Shown: piece by piece, positions 10,673-19,874 of the stretch
Position numbering within the stretch: position 1 is the stretch's first letter
Layout of the letters: every line of letters begins with the position of its first letter
Origin: Bacteroidia bacterium
Lineage (GTDB): Bacteria > Bacteroidota > Bacteroidia > Flavobacteriales > Flavobacteriaceae
Assembly (NCBI GenBank): GCA_030427865.1
Contig: JAUICK010000001.1
Location: forward strand, 525,507-589,506
Reading direction: 5' to 3'
DNA length: 64,000 bases
Notes under the pieces: generated by a model
Told to the model about the DNA's origin: nothing
Databases searched by the model: none
What the model saw: the letters and a program-made list of their open reading frames with translations, nothing else
Made by a program: the position numbers and the translations under genes

Positions 10673-10698
10673 GTCATTCTGAACTTGTTTCAGAATCT
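10673..10698. repeat. Short REP-like hairpin TGTCATTC...GAATCT
   Basis: ATTCTGAA(10676-10683)-cttgt-TTCAGAAT(10689-10696); same flanks as the hairpin at 24282-24306. Confidence 0.55.
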
Positions 10699-10713
10699 TT
10701 TAAAATTAAATAT

Positions 10714-11202
10714 ATGAAAGAAAAAAATATACTTAAAAAAACCACAAAGACAATTACTGATAGTGCAGACCAAGTTTTAGAACAACTGAAAAACGGTTTT
10801 TCTAAAATTGCAGATTTAGGAACGAATACAAAAAACAAGTTTATTGATTATATAAAAGAAGTTTTTAATGTTTTGCCTTTGTTAGAAAAAGCAGGTTTTA
10901 GAACAAACAGGTTGATTGTAGGTGTATCAATTCCGCCTTCTGTAGAAATTCATTTTAGTAGGTTCAAAGAAATAGATTCATCAGAAATTGATGCCTTTTA
11001 TAAAGAATATAAAGATAAAAAAATGTTTAAGTTGATATTAAAATCGTTGTTAATGTCTAATGATTTTCAATCTAAACTATCTTCAGAAAGTTTGGTTTTT
11101 TCTGAAACCTGTATTGAGATTTCAATTCCGCCAAAAGTGAGTATTAAATACTTAAATAAAGATATTGCAAATTTGATTAAACTTGAGGCTGATTTTGATT
11201 AA
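10714..11202 (+). CDS. Hypothetical protein
   Basis: 162 aa intact ORF with no family recognised. Confidence 0.65.
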   Translation: MKEKNILKKTTKTITDSADQVLEQLKNGFSKIADLGTNTKNKFIDYIKEVFNVLPLLEKAGFRTNRLIVGVSIPPSVEIHFSRFKEIDSSEIDAFYKEYKDKKMFKLILKSLLMSNDFQSKLSSESLVFSETCIEISIPPKVSIKYLNKDIANLIKLEADFD

Positions 11203-11203
11203 T

Positions 11204-11623
11204 TTATTTTGCCAAAACCCCGCGCTTCTGCAATTCTGGAATCATACGTAAAGCACCTTCTTTTATTGAGTTTGCTTTAAATGTAAATGTTTTGTCATAC
11301 AAGGTGTTTCCTTCAAAAAAAGTAACCTGAAAACGATTGTTTAGTTTGAACAATTCTGGTTGAATCAATTCAACTTTTGCAAAAGAATTTGCAGGAAGTT
11401 TATCAATTTTTTTACGCAATAAAGAAGTAGTTTTAGTTTCAGAAAAACCTTGAGAAACAATCACAACCATCTCTAAATCAACACTTTTATTGTTGATGAT
11501 GTATACATTCCAATCATCAGTTTTATAAATATCATTGTATTCATAAACTATAGCAACCTCTACGTTAGTAACTTCTGGTATTTGGATGTCTTTTTTCATT
11601 AGTGTATTGTGAAAAAGTGGCAA
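11204..11623 (-). CDS. Hypothetical protein
   Basis: 139 aa intact ORF, convergent with the previous gene; PELQKRGVLAK C-terminus. Confidence 0.7.
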   Translation of the reverse strand: MPLFHNTLMKKDIQIPEVTNVEVAIVYEYNDIYKTDDWNVYIINNKSVDLEMVVIVSQGFSETKTTSLLRKKIDKLPANSFAKVELIQPELFKLNNRFQVTFFEGNTLYDKTFTFKANSIKEGALRMIPELQKRGVLAK

Positions 11624-11636
11624 AGAAACAAAATTT

Positions 11637-11687
11637 CAGAGTTGCAAAGTATTAAAATTTGGGTAAGCTACTAACTTTGTAACTCTG
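11637..11687. repeat. Imperfect inverted repeat downstream of pheS
   Basis: CAGAGTTGCAAAGT (11637-11650) pairs with ACTTTGTAACTCTG (11674-11687), one mismatch. Confidence 0.55.
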
Positions 11688-11705
11688 TGGCTTTGTAACT
11701 TATTT

Positions 11706-12725
11706 TTAAATCACAGATTTAAACTGCTCTAAAAAACGCTTATCATTCTCATAAAACATTCTAATATCAGGAATTTGATACAACAACATAGCAATACGTT
11801 CTATACCCATTCCAAATGCATAACCAGAGTATTTTGTTGGATCTATGTTAGCGTTTTTTAACACATTAGGGTCTACCATTCCACAACCCATAATTTCTAA
11901 CCAACCTGTACCTTTGGTAATTCTGTAATCGGTTTCTGTTTCTAATCCCCAGTAAATATCCACCTCTGCACTTGGCTCAGTAAACGGAAAATAAGAGGGA
12001 CGCAAACGTATTTTAGACTTTCCAAACATCTCTTTAGTAAAGTATAAAAGTGTTTGTTTTAAATCAGCAAAAGAAACATCAGTATCTATGTACAAACCCT
12101 CTACTTGATGAAAAATACAATGCGCACGCGCAGAAATATCTTCGTTTCTAAAAACTCTACCAGGAGAAATAGTTCTAATTGGAGGCTCGTTTTCTTCCAT
12201 ATAACGAACTTGCACAGAAGAAGTGTGTGTACGCAATAAAATATCAGGATTTTGCTCAATAAAGAAAGTGTCTTGCATATCTCTTGCAGGGTGATATTCT
12301 GGTAAATTCAATGCTGTAAAATTGTGCCAATCATCTTCAATTTCAGGGCCTTCAGAAACGGTAAAACCAATTCTATTAAAAACGTCAATAATTTGATTTT
12401 TCACTAAAGAGATTGGATGACGAGAACCTAAATTTATAGGTTCTGCAGAACGTGTTAAATCTCCATAAACGCCTTTTTCCTGAACGGCACTCTCTAAAGC
12501 TTCATTCAATTCAGCAACCTTTCCTTCAGCAGTTTTTTTTAAATTATTTAATGCTTGACCAAAATCTTTTCGCAATTCTGCATCCACATTTTTAAACTCA
12601 GCAAACAAGCCTTTTAACAAACCTTTGCTTCCTAAATATTTAATTCTAAAAGCTTCTATTTCTTCTTTAGAAGTAGCGTTAAATGCTTTTACATCACCAA
12701 TCAGTTCTTTTACTTTGTCTAACAT
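11706..12725 (-). CDS. pheS: Phenylalanine--tRNA ligase alpha subunit
   Basis: HPISLVKNQIIDVFNRIGFTVSEGPEIEDDWHNF, GCGMVDPNVL, GFGMGIERIAM-like motif. Confidence 0.97.
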   Translation of the reverse strand: MLDKVKELIGDVKAFNATSKEEIEAFRIKYLGSKGLLKGLFAEFKNVDAELRKDFGQALNNLKKTAEGKVAELNEALESAVQEKGVYGDLTRSAEPINLGSRHPISLVKNQIIDVFNRIGFTVSEGPEIEDDWHNFTALNLPEYHPARDMQDTFFIEQNPDILLRTHTSSVQVRYMEENEPPIRTISPGRVFRNEDISARAHCIFHQVEGLYIDTDVSFADLKQTLLYFTKEMFGKSKIRLRPSYFPFTEPSAEVDIYWGLETETDYRITKGTGWLEIMGCGMVDPNVLKNANIDPTKYSGYAFGMGIERIAMLLYQIPDIRMFYENDKRFLEQFKSVI

Positions 12726-12879
12726 TTTCTAAGATAATTAGACCGCAAATTTAATCTTTTTTAAACAGTTTTAGTTTGCAAAATGTAAGAAAAGAGAAAA
12801 GCCTTTCGAAATCGATTGAAATAAGGCTGTCACAAAAAAATTAAGAAAACTTTTTTATATTATCATATTGAAAATTAAG

Positions 12880-12887
12880 TATCTTTG
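12880..12887 (+). promoter_or_regulatory. Candidate -7 element (TATCTTTG) upstream of gdhA
   Basis: Match to TAnnTTTG 34 bp before the gdhA ATG; no clear -33 element. Confidence 0.35.
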
Positions 12888-12921
12888 CAGCGTTAAATTT
12901 TTATTAATCTCATAAAAAAGT

Positions 12922-14277
12922 ATGGAGGAAAATATTAAATCCAAAATTGATGGCTTCATGGAGTTGGTAAAACAACGTAATGGACATGAACCAGAATTTT
13001 TACAAGCTGTTCAAGAAGTAGCAGAAACTGTAATTCCTTATATCATTGATAATGATATTTATTTCGGCAAAAATGTGTTGTTAAGAATGGTGGAACCAGA
13101 AAGATTAATTTCTTTTAGAGTTTGTTGGGTTGATGATGATGGAGAAATTCAAGTAAACAGAGGCTATAGAGTACAAATGAATTCTGCAATTGGTCCTTAC
13201 AAAGGTGGTTTGCGTTTTCATCCAACTGTAAATGCAAGTATTTTAAAATTCTTGGCTTTTGAGCAGGTATTTAAAAACTCTTTAACAACTTTACCAATGG
13301 GTGGAGGAAAAGGAGGTTCGGATTTTGATCCAAAAGGAAAATCTGATAACGAAATTATGCGTTTTTGTCACGCTTTTATGACAGAATTGTTCAGACATAT
13401 TGGTCATAATACAGATGTTCCAGCTGGAGATATTGGTGTTGGAGCAAGAGAAATCGGGTTTATGTTTGGTATGTACAAAAAACTAAACAACACTTTTACA
13501 GGAGTTCTTACAGGTAAGGGCGCGTCTTGGGGAGGTTCTTTAATTAGACCAGAAGCAACAGGTTATGGAAACGTATATTTTGCTCAGAACATGTTAAAAA
13601 CTAAAAACGATTCTTTTCAAGGAAAAACAGTAGTTATTTCTGGGTCTGGAAACGTAGCTCAATATGCTGCCGAAAAAGCATTAGAGTTAGGTGCAAAAGT
13701 GGTAACACTCTCTGATTCTGGAGGATATATTTATGATGAAGCAGGAATTGATACTGAAAAATTAGCTTTTGTTATGGATTTAAAAAATAACAAAAGAGGT
13801 AGAATAAGTGAATATGTAGCTAAATATCCATCAGCTAAATACGTTGCAGGAGAAAGACCTTGGTCTGTAAAATGTGATATTGCGTTGCCATGTGCAACTC
13901 AAAACGAATTGAACGGAGAAGAAGCAAAAATGTTGATAGATAATGGATGCATCTGTGTTTCTGAAGGTGCAAATATGCCTTCTACACCAGAAGCAATGCA
14001 CACATTTCAAAAAGCAGGAATTTTATTTGCACCAGGAAAAGCATCTAATGCTGGTGGTGTTGCAACTTCTGGTTTAGAAATGAGTCAGAATTCACTTCGC
14101 TTAAGCTGGACACGTAAAGAAGTTGATGAAAAACTACAAGTAATTATGGAAGATATTCATGATTCTTGCGTACAATATGGTAAAAATGATGATGGTTCTA
14201 CAGACTATGTAAGAGGCGCAAATATTGCAGGTTTTGTAAAAGTTGCAGACGCAATGTTGGCACAAGGAATCATATAA
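12922..14277 (+). CDS. gdhA: NADP-specific glutamate dehydrogenase
   Basis: GPYKGGLRFHPTVNASILKFLAFEQ, LPMGGGKGGSDFDPKGKS. Confidence 0.96.
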   Translation: MEENIKSKIDGFMELVKQRNGHEPEFLQAVQEVAETVIPYIIDNDIYFGKNVLLRMVEPERLISFRVCWVDDDGEIQVNRGYRVQMNSAIGPYKGGLRFHPTVNASILKFLAFEQVFKNSLTTLPMGGGKGGSDFDPKGKSDNEIMRFCHAFMTELFRHIGHNTDVPAGDIGVGAREIGFMFGMYKKLNNTFTGVLTGKGASWGGSLIRPEATGYGNVYFAQNMLKTKNDSFQGKTVVISGSGNVAQYAAEKALELGAKVVTLSDSGGYIYDEAGIDTEKLAFVMDLKNNKRGRISEYVAKYPSAKYVAGERPWSVKCDIALPCATQNELNGEEAKMLIDNGCICVSEGANMPSTPEAMHTFQKAGILFAPGKASNAGGVATSGLEMSQNSLRLSWTRKEVDEKLQVIMEDIHDSCVQYGKNDDGSTDYVRGANIAGFVKVADAMLAQGII

Positions 14278-14301
14278 TAGTTCGTCTAAAGTTACTTTTA
14301 G

Positions 14302-14334
14302 AAAACGCATCAAAATTTTTGATGCGTTTTTTAT
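14302..14334 (+). terminator. Rho-independent terminator after gdhA
   Basis: AAAACGCATCAAAA/TTTTTGATGCGTTTTTTATTTT. Confidence 0.8.
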
Positions 14335-14386
14335 TTTAATAAATAGTAATTTTAATAAACTGAATTCGACATATTGAAAAACAATA

Positions 14387-15001
14387 ATGATGATTTCAGT
14401 TTTTTTCTTTGGGCTGTTCTTTTCTTTTTTAGGATACACTCTTCCAAGTGTATTAAATATGACTGCCTTAAAAATTAGACTTCAAGGAAATAAAAAAGAT
14501 TTTAATTATTTTACTTTTGGCGTTTTATTAATTACTTTTTTTCAAGCATACATTTCTGTTTTTTTAACAAAACACATTGCAAAAAATCCAGCATTAATTG
14601 ACACTTTAGAAAAATTAGGAATTGTAGTTTTACTTTTTTTATCGCTTTATTTTTTCCACCAAAATAAAAAAGAGAAAAAACAACTTAATGTAGCACCAAA
14701 AAAGATAAATTCTTTTTTTACAGGTGTTGTTTTATCAACTTTAAACATGTTTGCAATCCCTTTTTTCTGCGGAATTATAGCTTTTCTTACAAGGTATAAT
14801 TTAATGGATTATAATTTTAGCTCAACCCTTTTATTTATCAGTGGTTCTGTATTTGGTATTCTTTATATTCTGTTATTATATGGAAAATATGCATACACAA
14901 TTCAGAAAAAAACGGGAAGTATAACCCAAAACATCAATCTAATTTTAAGTTGTATCACTGCTATTTTTGCTTTATTTACTTTCATTAAATTTGTAGTATA
15001 A
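14387..15001 (+). CDS. Multi-TM membrane protein, LysE-like
   Basis: 204 aa, about six hydrophobic segments with LysE-like N-terminal arrangement. Confidence 0.5.
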   Translation: MMISVFFFGLFFSFLGYTLPSVLNMTALKIRLQGNKKDFNYFTFGVLLITFFQAYISVFLTKHIAKNPALIDTLEKLGIVVLLFLSLYFFHQNKKEKKQLNVAPKKINSFFTGVVLSTLNMFAIPFFCGIIAFLTRYNLMDYNFSSTLLFISGSVFGILYILLLYGKYAYTIQKKTGSITQNINLILSCITAIFALFTFIKFVV

Positions 15002-15011
15002 ATTACCAAAA

Positions 15012-15851
15012 ATGAAAATTCTTAAAAATAATATTGTTGATGGAAAACATCAAAAACCAATACTTACAGATGTTTTTTACAAAGAAACTAAACTACCTAA
15101 AAAAGTGGTGGTTTTTTGTCATGGTTATAAAGGATTTAAAGACTGGGGAGCGTGGAATTTAATGGCAGAAGCCTTTGCTAATAAGGGGTTTTTCTTTATT
15201 AAATTCAACTTTTCTCATAATGGAGGCACTGTTGAACAACCCATAGATTTTCCGGATTTAGAAGCTTTTGGAAATAATAATTACACCAAAGAGTTAGATG
15301 ATTTAGAAAGTGTCTTAAACTGGATTTCTACAAATTCTGATTTTAAAAACGAAGCCGATACACAAGATGTTTCTTTAATAGGGCATAGTAGAGGTGGTGG
15401 AATTGTCTTGCTAAAAGCGAATGAAGACAATCGCATTAAAAACGTAATTACCTTAGCTTCTGTTTGCGATTTTGCTAAAAGAACCGCTACTACTGGCAAT
15501 TTAGAACAATGGAAAAACGAAGGCGTAAAATATGTTATAAACGGAAGAACAAAACAACAAATGCCTCATTTTTATCAGTTTTATGAAGATTTTATACAAA
15601 ACAAAGAACGGTTAAACATAAAAAAAGCAATAGAAAAATTACAAATTCCACAGTTAATAATTCATGGAGATAAAGACACATCAGTTTTAATTGATGAAGC
15701 TGAGAGCCTAAAAAAATGGAATTCTAAAGCAGTATATCAAATCATTAAAAATGCAAATCATGTTTTTAATGTTTCTCATCCTTGGAAAGAAGAAACTTTA
15801 TCAGAAGAAATGGATGAAGTTGTTGCTTCTTGTATTGATTTTTTAAAGTAA
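15012..15851 (+). CDS. Alpha/beta hydrolase
   Basis: VVFCHGYKGFKDWGAWN, LIGHSRGGGIVLL nucleophile elbow, HGDKDTSV, ANHVFNVSHPW. Confidence 0.88.
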   Translation: MKILKNNIVDGKHQKPILTDVFYKETKLPKKVVVFCHGYKGFKDWGAWNLMAEAFANKGFFFIKFNFSHNGGTVEQPIDFPDLEAFGNNNYTKELDDLESVLNWISTNSDFKNEADTQDVSLIGHSRGGGIVLLKANEDNRIKNVITLASVCDFAKRTATTGNLEQWKNEGVKYVINGRTKQQMPHFYQFYEDFIQNKERLNIKKAIEKLQIPQLIIHGDKDTSVLIDEAESLKKWNSKAVYQIIKNANHVFNVSHPWKEETLSEEMDEVVASCIDFLK

Positions 15852-15856
15852 AGAAT

Positions 15857-15945
15857 GTTATTTCGAACGAAGAATGAGGAGAAATCTCTTTCTATTAAAA
15901 GCAGATTCTCAAGCACTTTAAAAAAGCTCATTTCGAAATGACAAA
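15857..15945. repeat. Dispersed intergenic repeat of TTATTTCGAA...GAGAAATCT type
   Basis: Shares TGTTATTTCGAA...GAGAAATCT with 24231-24280 and AAGCTCATTTCGAAA with 17109-17123. Confidence 0.45.
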
Positions 15946-15971
15946 TATTTCCTTTTTCGTAAATTCGAAAC

Positions 15972-17054
15972 ATGGAACTTAAACCTCCTTTTCGTAAAAT
16001 TATTCATGTAGATATGGATGCGTATTATGCATCTGTAGCGCAATTGGATAACCCCGAATTACGAGGTAAACCCATTGCAGTTGGTGGAGGTGGAGATAGA
16101 GGAGTGGTTTCTGCAGCAAGTTATGAAGCGCGTAAATTTGGTGTGAAATCTGCAATGAGTAATGTGTTAGCTAAACAAAAATGCCCGCATATTGTTTTTG
16201 TAAAATCTGATTTTTCGCGTTACAAAAAGTTATCAAACCAAATAAGAGAAATCTTTTACGAATACACAGACTTGGTAGAACCCCTTTCTTTAGACGAAGC
16301 CTATTTAGATGTTACCGAAAATAAAAAAGGAAACCCCTCTGCAAACGATATTGCAAGAGAAATAAGGCAACGAATTTACAATGAAACCGGTTTAACTGCT
16401 TCAGCAGGAATTTCTATTAACAAATTTATTGCAAAAGTAGCTTCAGATATTAACAAACCCAATGGGCAAAAAACGGTGCATCCAGATGAAGTAATTCAAT
16501 TTTTAGAAGAATTACCAGTAAATAAATTTTATGGAGTAGGTAAAGTTACCGCAGCAAAAATGTATAATTTAGGAATTTTTGTTGGAAACGATTTAAAACA
16601 AAAATCGTTAACAGAGTTAACAAAACTTTTTGGAAAATCTGGAGCACATTATTACAATATTGTTAGAGGAATTCATAATAGCAAAGTAAAACCAAACAGA
16701 ATTCGTAAATCTATTGCAGCAGAACGCACTTTTTTTGAAAACATTTCTTCAGAGATTTTTATGCTAGAAAAGTTAGATAAAATTGCAAAAGAATTAGAAA
16801 AAAGAATGATAAAATCTAAGACTAAAGGAAAAACCATTACTTTAAAAATAAAATATTCAGACTTTACTCAGCAAACCAGAAGCAAAACAGTATCTGTTTT
16901 TATGCAAAGCAAAAAAGAATTTTTTCCTTTGGTAAAAGAATTGTTATATCAAGAGAAATTAAAAAATTCGGTTCGTTTGTTGGGTATTTCTTTTAGCAAT
17001 TTAAATACTGTAAAAAAAGAACCTGTTTGGATACAATTACAGCTTGAGTTCTAA
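15972..17054 (+). CDS. dinB: DNA polymerase IV (Y-family)
   Basis: RKIIHVDMDAYYASVAQLDNPELRGKPIAVGG, EPLSLDEAYLDVT. Confidence 0.96.
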   Translation: MELKPPFRKIIHVDMDAYYASVAQLDNPELRGKPIAVGGGGDRGVVSAASYEARKFGVKSAMSNVLAKQKCPHIVFVKSDFSRYKKLSNQIREIFYEYTDLVEPLSLDEAYLDVTENKKGNPSANDIAREIRQRIYNETGLTASAGISINKFIAKVASDINKPNGQKTVHPDEVIQFLEELPVNKFYGVGKVTAAKMYNLGIFVGNDLKQKSLTELTKLFGKSGAHYYNIVRGIHNSKVKPNRIRKSIAAERTFFENISSEIFMLEKLDKIAKELEKRMIKSKTKGKTITLKIKYSDFTQQTRSKTVSVFMQSKKEFFPLVKELLYQEKLKNSVRLLGISFSNLNTVKKEPVWIQLQLEF

Positions 17055-17129
17055 TGCACCACGTTTTTTAGTATTTTTATCAGCAGAGTGTTATTTTTAA
17101 TAAAAAAAGCTCATTTCGAAAAAAAAATT

Positions 17130-17579
17130 ATGATAAATTGTATTAGAACCAATTCTAAAAATACAGATTTTGTCAATTTGGTAAAACAATTAGATGCGTA
17201 TTTAAAAATTACAGATGGCGATGAACACGATTATTACAATCAGTTTAATAATATCGATGTTTTGCAGCATGTAATTGTGCTTTATATTAATGATGTAGCT
17301 GTGGGTTGTGGTGCCATTAAAAAATTTGATGATGTTAGTATGGAAGTAAAAAGGATGTTTGTTTCTAAAGAGTTTAGAGGCAAAGAGTTGGCTCAAAAAA
17401 TTTTAAAAGAATTAGAAGTTTGGGCAATAGAATTAGGATATAAAAATTGCATTTTAGAAACAGGGAAAAGACAAGTAGAAGCGGTAAAATTTTATCATAA
17501 ATGTAATTATAAAATTATCCAAAATTACGGTCAATATAAAGAAATGAAAAACAGTGTTTGTTTTGAAAAACTATTGTAA
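17130..17579 (+). CDS. GNAT family N-acetyltransferase
   Basis: VAVGCGAIKKFDDVSMEVKRMFVSKEFRGKELAQKIL; start MINCIRTNS preferred over the 17088 ORF start, which lies in repeat-like DNA. Confidence 0.85.
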   Translation: MINCIRTNSKNTDFVNLVKQLDAYLKITDGDEHDYYNQFNNIDVLQHVIVLYINDVAVGCGAIKKFDDVSMEVKRMFVSKEFRGKELAQKILKELEVWAIELGYKNCILETGKRQVEAVKFYHKCNYKIIQNYGQYKEMKNSVCFEKLL

Positions 17580-18701
17580 ATGAATTATAGTTATTGGGAG
17601 TTAAAAGAATGGTTTACAAACATCGATTTTACAATTGTTGGTAGTGGAATTGTGGGTTTAAATTGCGCTTTAACACTTAAAAAAAAATACCCAAAAGCCA
17701 ATGTTTTAATCCTCGAAAAAGGAATGCTACCTCAAGGAGCATCTACTAAGAATGCTGGTTTTGCGTGTTTTGGTAGCCTATCTGAATTGATAGATGATTT
17801 ACAATCACACACAGAAGAAGAAGTTTTTAACTTGGTTACAAAACGCTGGAAAGGGTTGCAATTGTTGCGACAAAATTTAGGTGACAAAAACATCGATTTT
17901 CAACAAAATAAAGGGTTTGAATTATGCGAGACAGAAATTTTTTTTGAAGCATGCATTTCCAAAAAAGACGAAATAAATAAGCTGTTACAGCCTATTTTTA
18001 AGGAAAAGGTTTTTTCAGAATCAGAAAACACATTTGGTTTTCAAAAAATACACCATAGATACATTGTTAATAATTTCGAAGGTCAGATCGATACAGGAAA
18101 AATGGCTTTTCATTTGCTAACCAAAGCGCAGCAATTAGGTGTTAAAATTTTAAATGCTATAGCTGTAGAAAGTTTTGTAGAAAGCGGAAATCTGGTAGAA
18201 GTAAAAACCGATAAAATTAATTTTAAAACAAATAAAATACTGGTTGCTACAAATGGTTTTACAAAAAAACTTTTAGAAGAAGAAGTGCAACCTGCAAGGG
18301 CTCAGGTTATTATTACCAAACCTATTAAAAACCTAAAGATAAAAGGCACTTTTCATTTAGATAAAGGCTATTATTATTTTAGAAATATCGATGATAGAAT
18401 ATTGTTTGGTGGAGGAAGAAACTTGGATTTTAAAGCAGAAGAAACCACTAAATTCGAACAAACAACAATCATCCAACAATCTTTAGAAAAAAAGTTAAAA
18501 GAAATTATTTTACCAAACACCAATGTAGAGATTGAATACAGATGGAGTGGAATTATGGGAGTTGGTTTTAATAATCTTTCAGGGCAAAAAAAAGCCATTG
18601 TAAAGCAACTTTCTGAGAATGTATTTTGTGGAGTTCGTTTGGGAGGAATGGGAGTTGCAATAGGAAGCTTAGTAGGAAAAGAATTAGCAGAATTAATATG
18701 A
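17580..18701 (+). CDS. FAD-dependent oxidoreductase (DAO family)
   Basis: DFTIVGSGIVGLNCALTLKKKYP, GASTKNAGFACFGS, WSGIMGVG. Confidence 0.88.
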   Translation: MNYSYWELKEWFTNIDFTIVGSGIVGLNCALTLKKKYPKANVLILEKGMLPQGASTKNAGFACFGSLSELIDDLQSHTEEEVFNLVTKRWKGLQLLRQNLGDKNIDFQQNKGFELCETEIFFEACISKKDEINKLLQPIFKEKVFSESENTFGFQKIHHRYIVNNFEGQIDTGKMAFHLLTKAQQLGVKILNAIAVESFVESGNLVEVKTDKINFKTNKILVATNGFTKKLLEEEVQPARAQVIITKPIKNLKIKGTFHLDKGYYYFRNIDDRILFGGGRNLDFKAEETTKFEQTTIIQQSLEKKLKEIILPNTNVEIEYRWSGIMGVGFNNLSGQKKAIVKQLSENVFCGVRLGGMGVAIGSLVGKELAELI

Positions 18702-19147
18702 AAGAAAAAAAAGAACTCTTTAGATTATGTGAAAACTTTGTAAACAAACGTTTGCAAACAATAGAAGAAATAATTTCTTCTAACCAAAAGGCATTGCAAA
18801 CAGAAACCAAAAGTTCTGCTGGAGACAAACACGAAACAGGTAGAGCAATGATGCAGTTAGAAATGGAAAAAGCAGGGCAACAATTAGCTGCAATTCATGT
18901 AATGAAACAAAATTTAGCAAAAATAGATATTCATAAAACGTCAGAAAAAGCATGCTTAGGAAGCATTGTACTAACAAATCAAGCAAATTATTTTTTAGCT
19001 ATTTCAGTAGGAAAACTAACCGTTTTTAATAAATTGTATTTTGCAATTTCAACTTCATCTCCAATAGGAAAATTATTATTAGGAAAAGCACAAGGAGAAG
19101 AACTTCAATTTAACTCAAACACGATTCAAGTAAAAAAGATAATTTAA
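18698..19147 (+). CDS. Small protein of the family often labelled 3-oxoacyl-ACP synthase in flavobacteria; GreA/GreB-C-like
   Basis: MKEKKELFRLCENFVNKRLQTI..; ATGA overlap with the preceding stop; no thiolase-fold motifs. Confidence 0.65.
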   Translation: MKEKKELFRLCENFVNKRLQTIEEIISSNQKALQTETKSSAGDKHETGRAMMQLEMEKAGQQLAAIHVMKQNLAKIDIHKTSEKACLGSIVLTNQANYFLAISVGKLTVFNKLYFAISTSSPIGKLLLGKAQGEELQFNSNTIQVKKII

Positions 19148-19151
19148 AATT

Positions 19152-19769
19152 ATGAAAAAAACATTAATTTTTTTAGCAGTTATGTCTATTTCAAACCTAT
19201 TCTCTCAATCAAGTTTTAAAAGTTTTTTTAACCTTTCTGGACCAAAAAGAACTTGGGTTTTGTTTCATCCTTTTAAAGCAAAAAAATCATTAAGAATATC
19301 TAAAGAAGCAAATAGAGTAGCAGATTCTATTGCTAAAACTAATTTGTTAGATGGCGATGGAGCTGGAGGTCAAGTAGATGCGTTCAGACACGCCTATTGG
19401 ATGGCGCGTTTGCATCAAGAAATTGGTATAAGAGCTGCTCGTTCTTTAGGAAAAGCACATGAAAAAGAAAACTATTTAACATTTAAGAAGCGTCAATTAG
19501 AAAACGGGGTTGCGCCAGATGAAATATCTTCGACAATGGATTTACACAACAATGAAGAAGGCTTAAAATTAATAAAAAGAAGAAGTAAAGTTTCTCAAAA
19601 AGGATTAATTTTTAGAGTTATTAATGCTATAAAAGCAGGAAAAATGAAAATTATTAAAAAAGATAAAAAAGGAAATTTTTTAACCTGTGATGGAGAGGTT
19701 ATTACTAAAGAATCGTTAAAAGGAAAATGGAAAAACAAGAAATGCTTAATTGCCTCTAATAAAAATTAA
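19152..19769 (+). CDS. Secreted DUF6973-like protein
   Basis: Signal peptide; DGDGAGGQVDAFRHAYWMARLHQEIG, STMDLHNNEEGL. Confidence 0.65.
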   Translation: MKKTLIFLAVMSISNLFSQSSFKSFFNLSGPKRTWVLFHPFKAKKSLRISKEANRVADSIAKTNLLDGDGAGGQVDAFRHAYWMARLHQEIGIRAARSLGKAHEKENYLTFKKRQLENGVAPDEISSTMDLHNNEEGLKLIKRRSKVSQKGLIFRVINAIKAGKMKIIKKDKKGNFLTCDGEVITKESLKGKWKNKKCLIASNKN

Positions 19770-19817
19770 CCTCTATTTTTATAATTATTCTAAATAACTA
19801 TAAAACAATTTAAAATT

Positions 19818-19849
19818 TTTGTTTGTAGAGGCTTTTAGCCTTAAATTTG
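19818..19849 (+). promoter_or_regulatory. Candidate promoter for sdhCAB (TTTG-N20-TAAATTTG)
   Basis: Both Bacteroidota consensus elements with 20 bp spacing, upstream of the sdhC ATG at 19875. Confidence 0.5.
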
Positions 19850-19874
19850 TTAGAAATTTTAACTAACTTATACA

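Noticed and set aside
12800-12828. AGCCTT/AAGGCT dyad around AATCGATT upstream of gdhA
   Set aside because: Only a 6-bp stem with a long interior; insufficient to claim a regulatory element.
14134-14439. Minus ORF of 101 aa overlapping the gdhA end and next gene start
   Set aside because: Spans a strong terminator and two opposite-strand genes; composition not protein-like.
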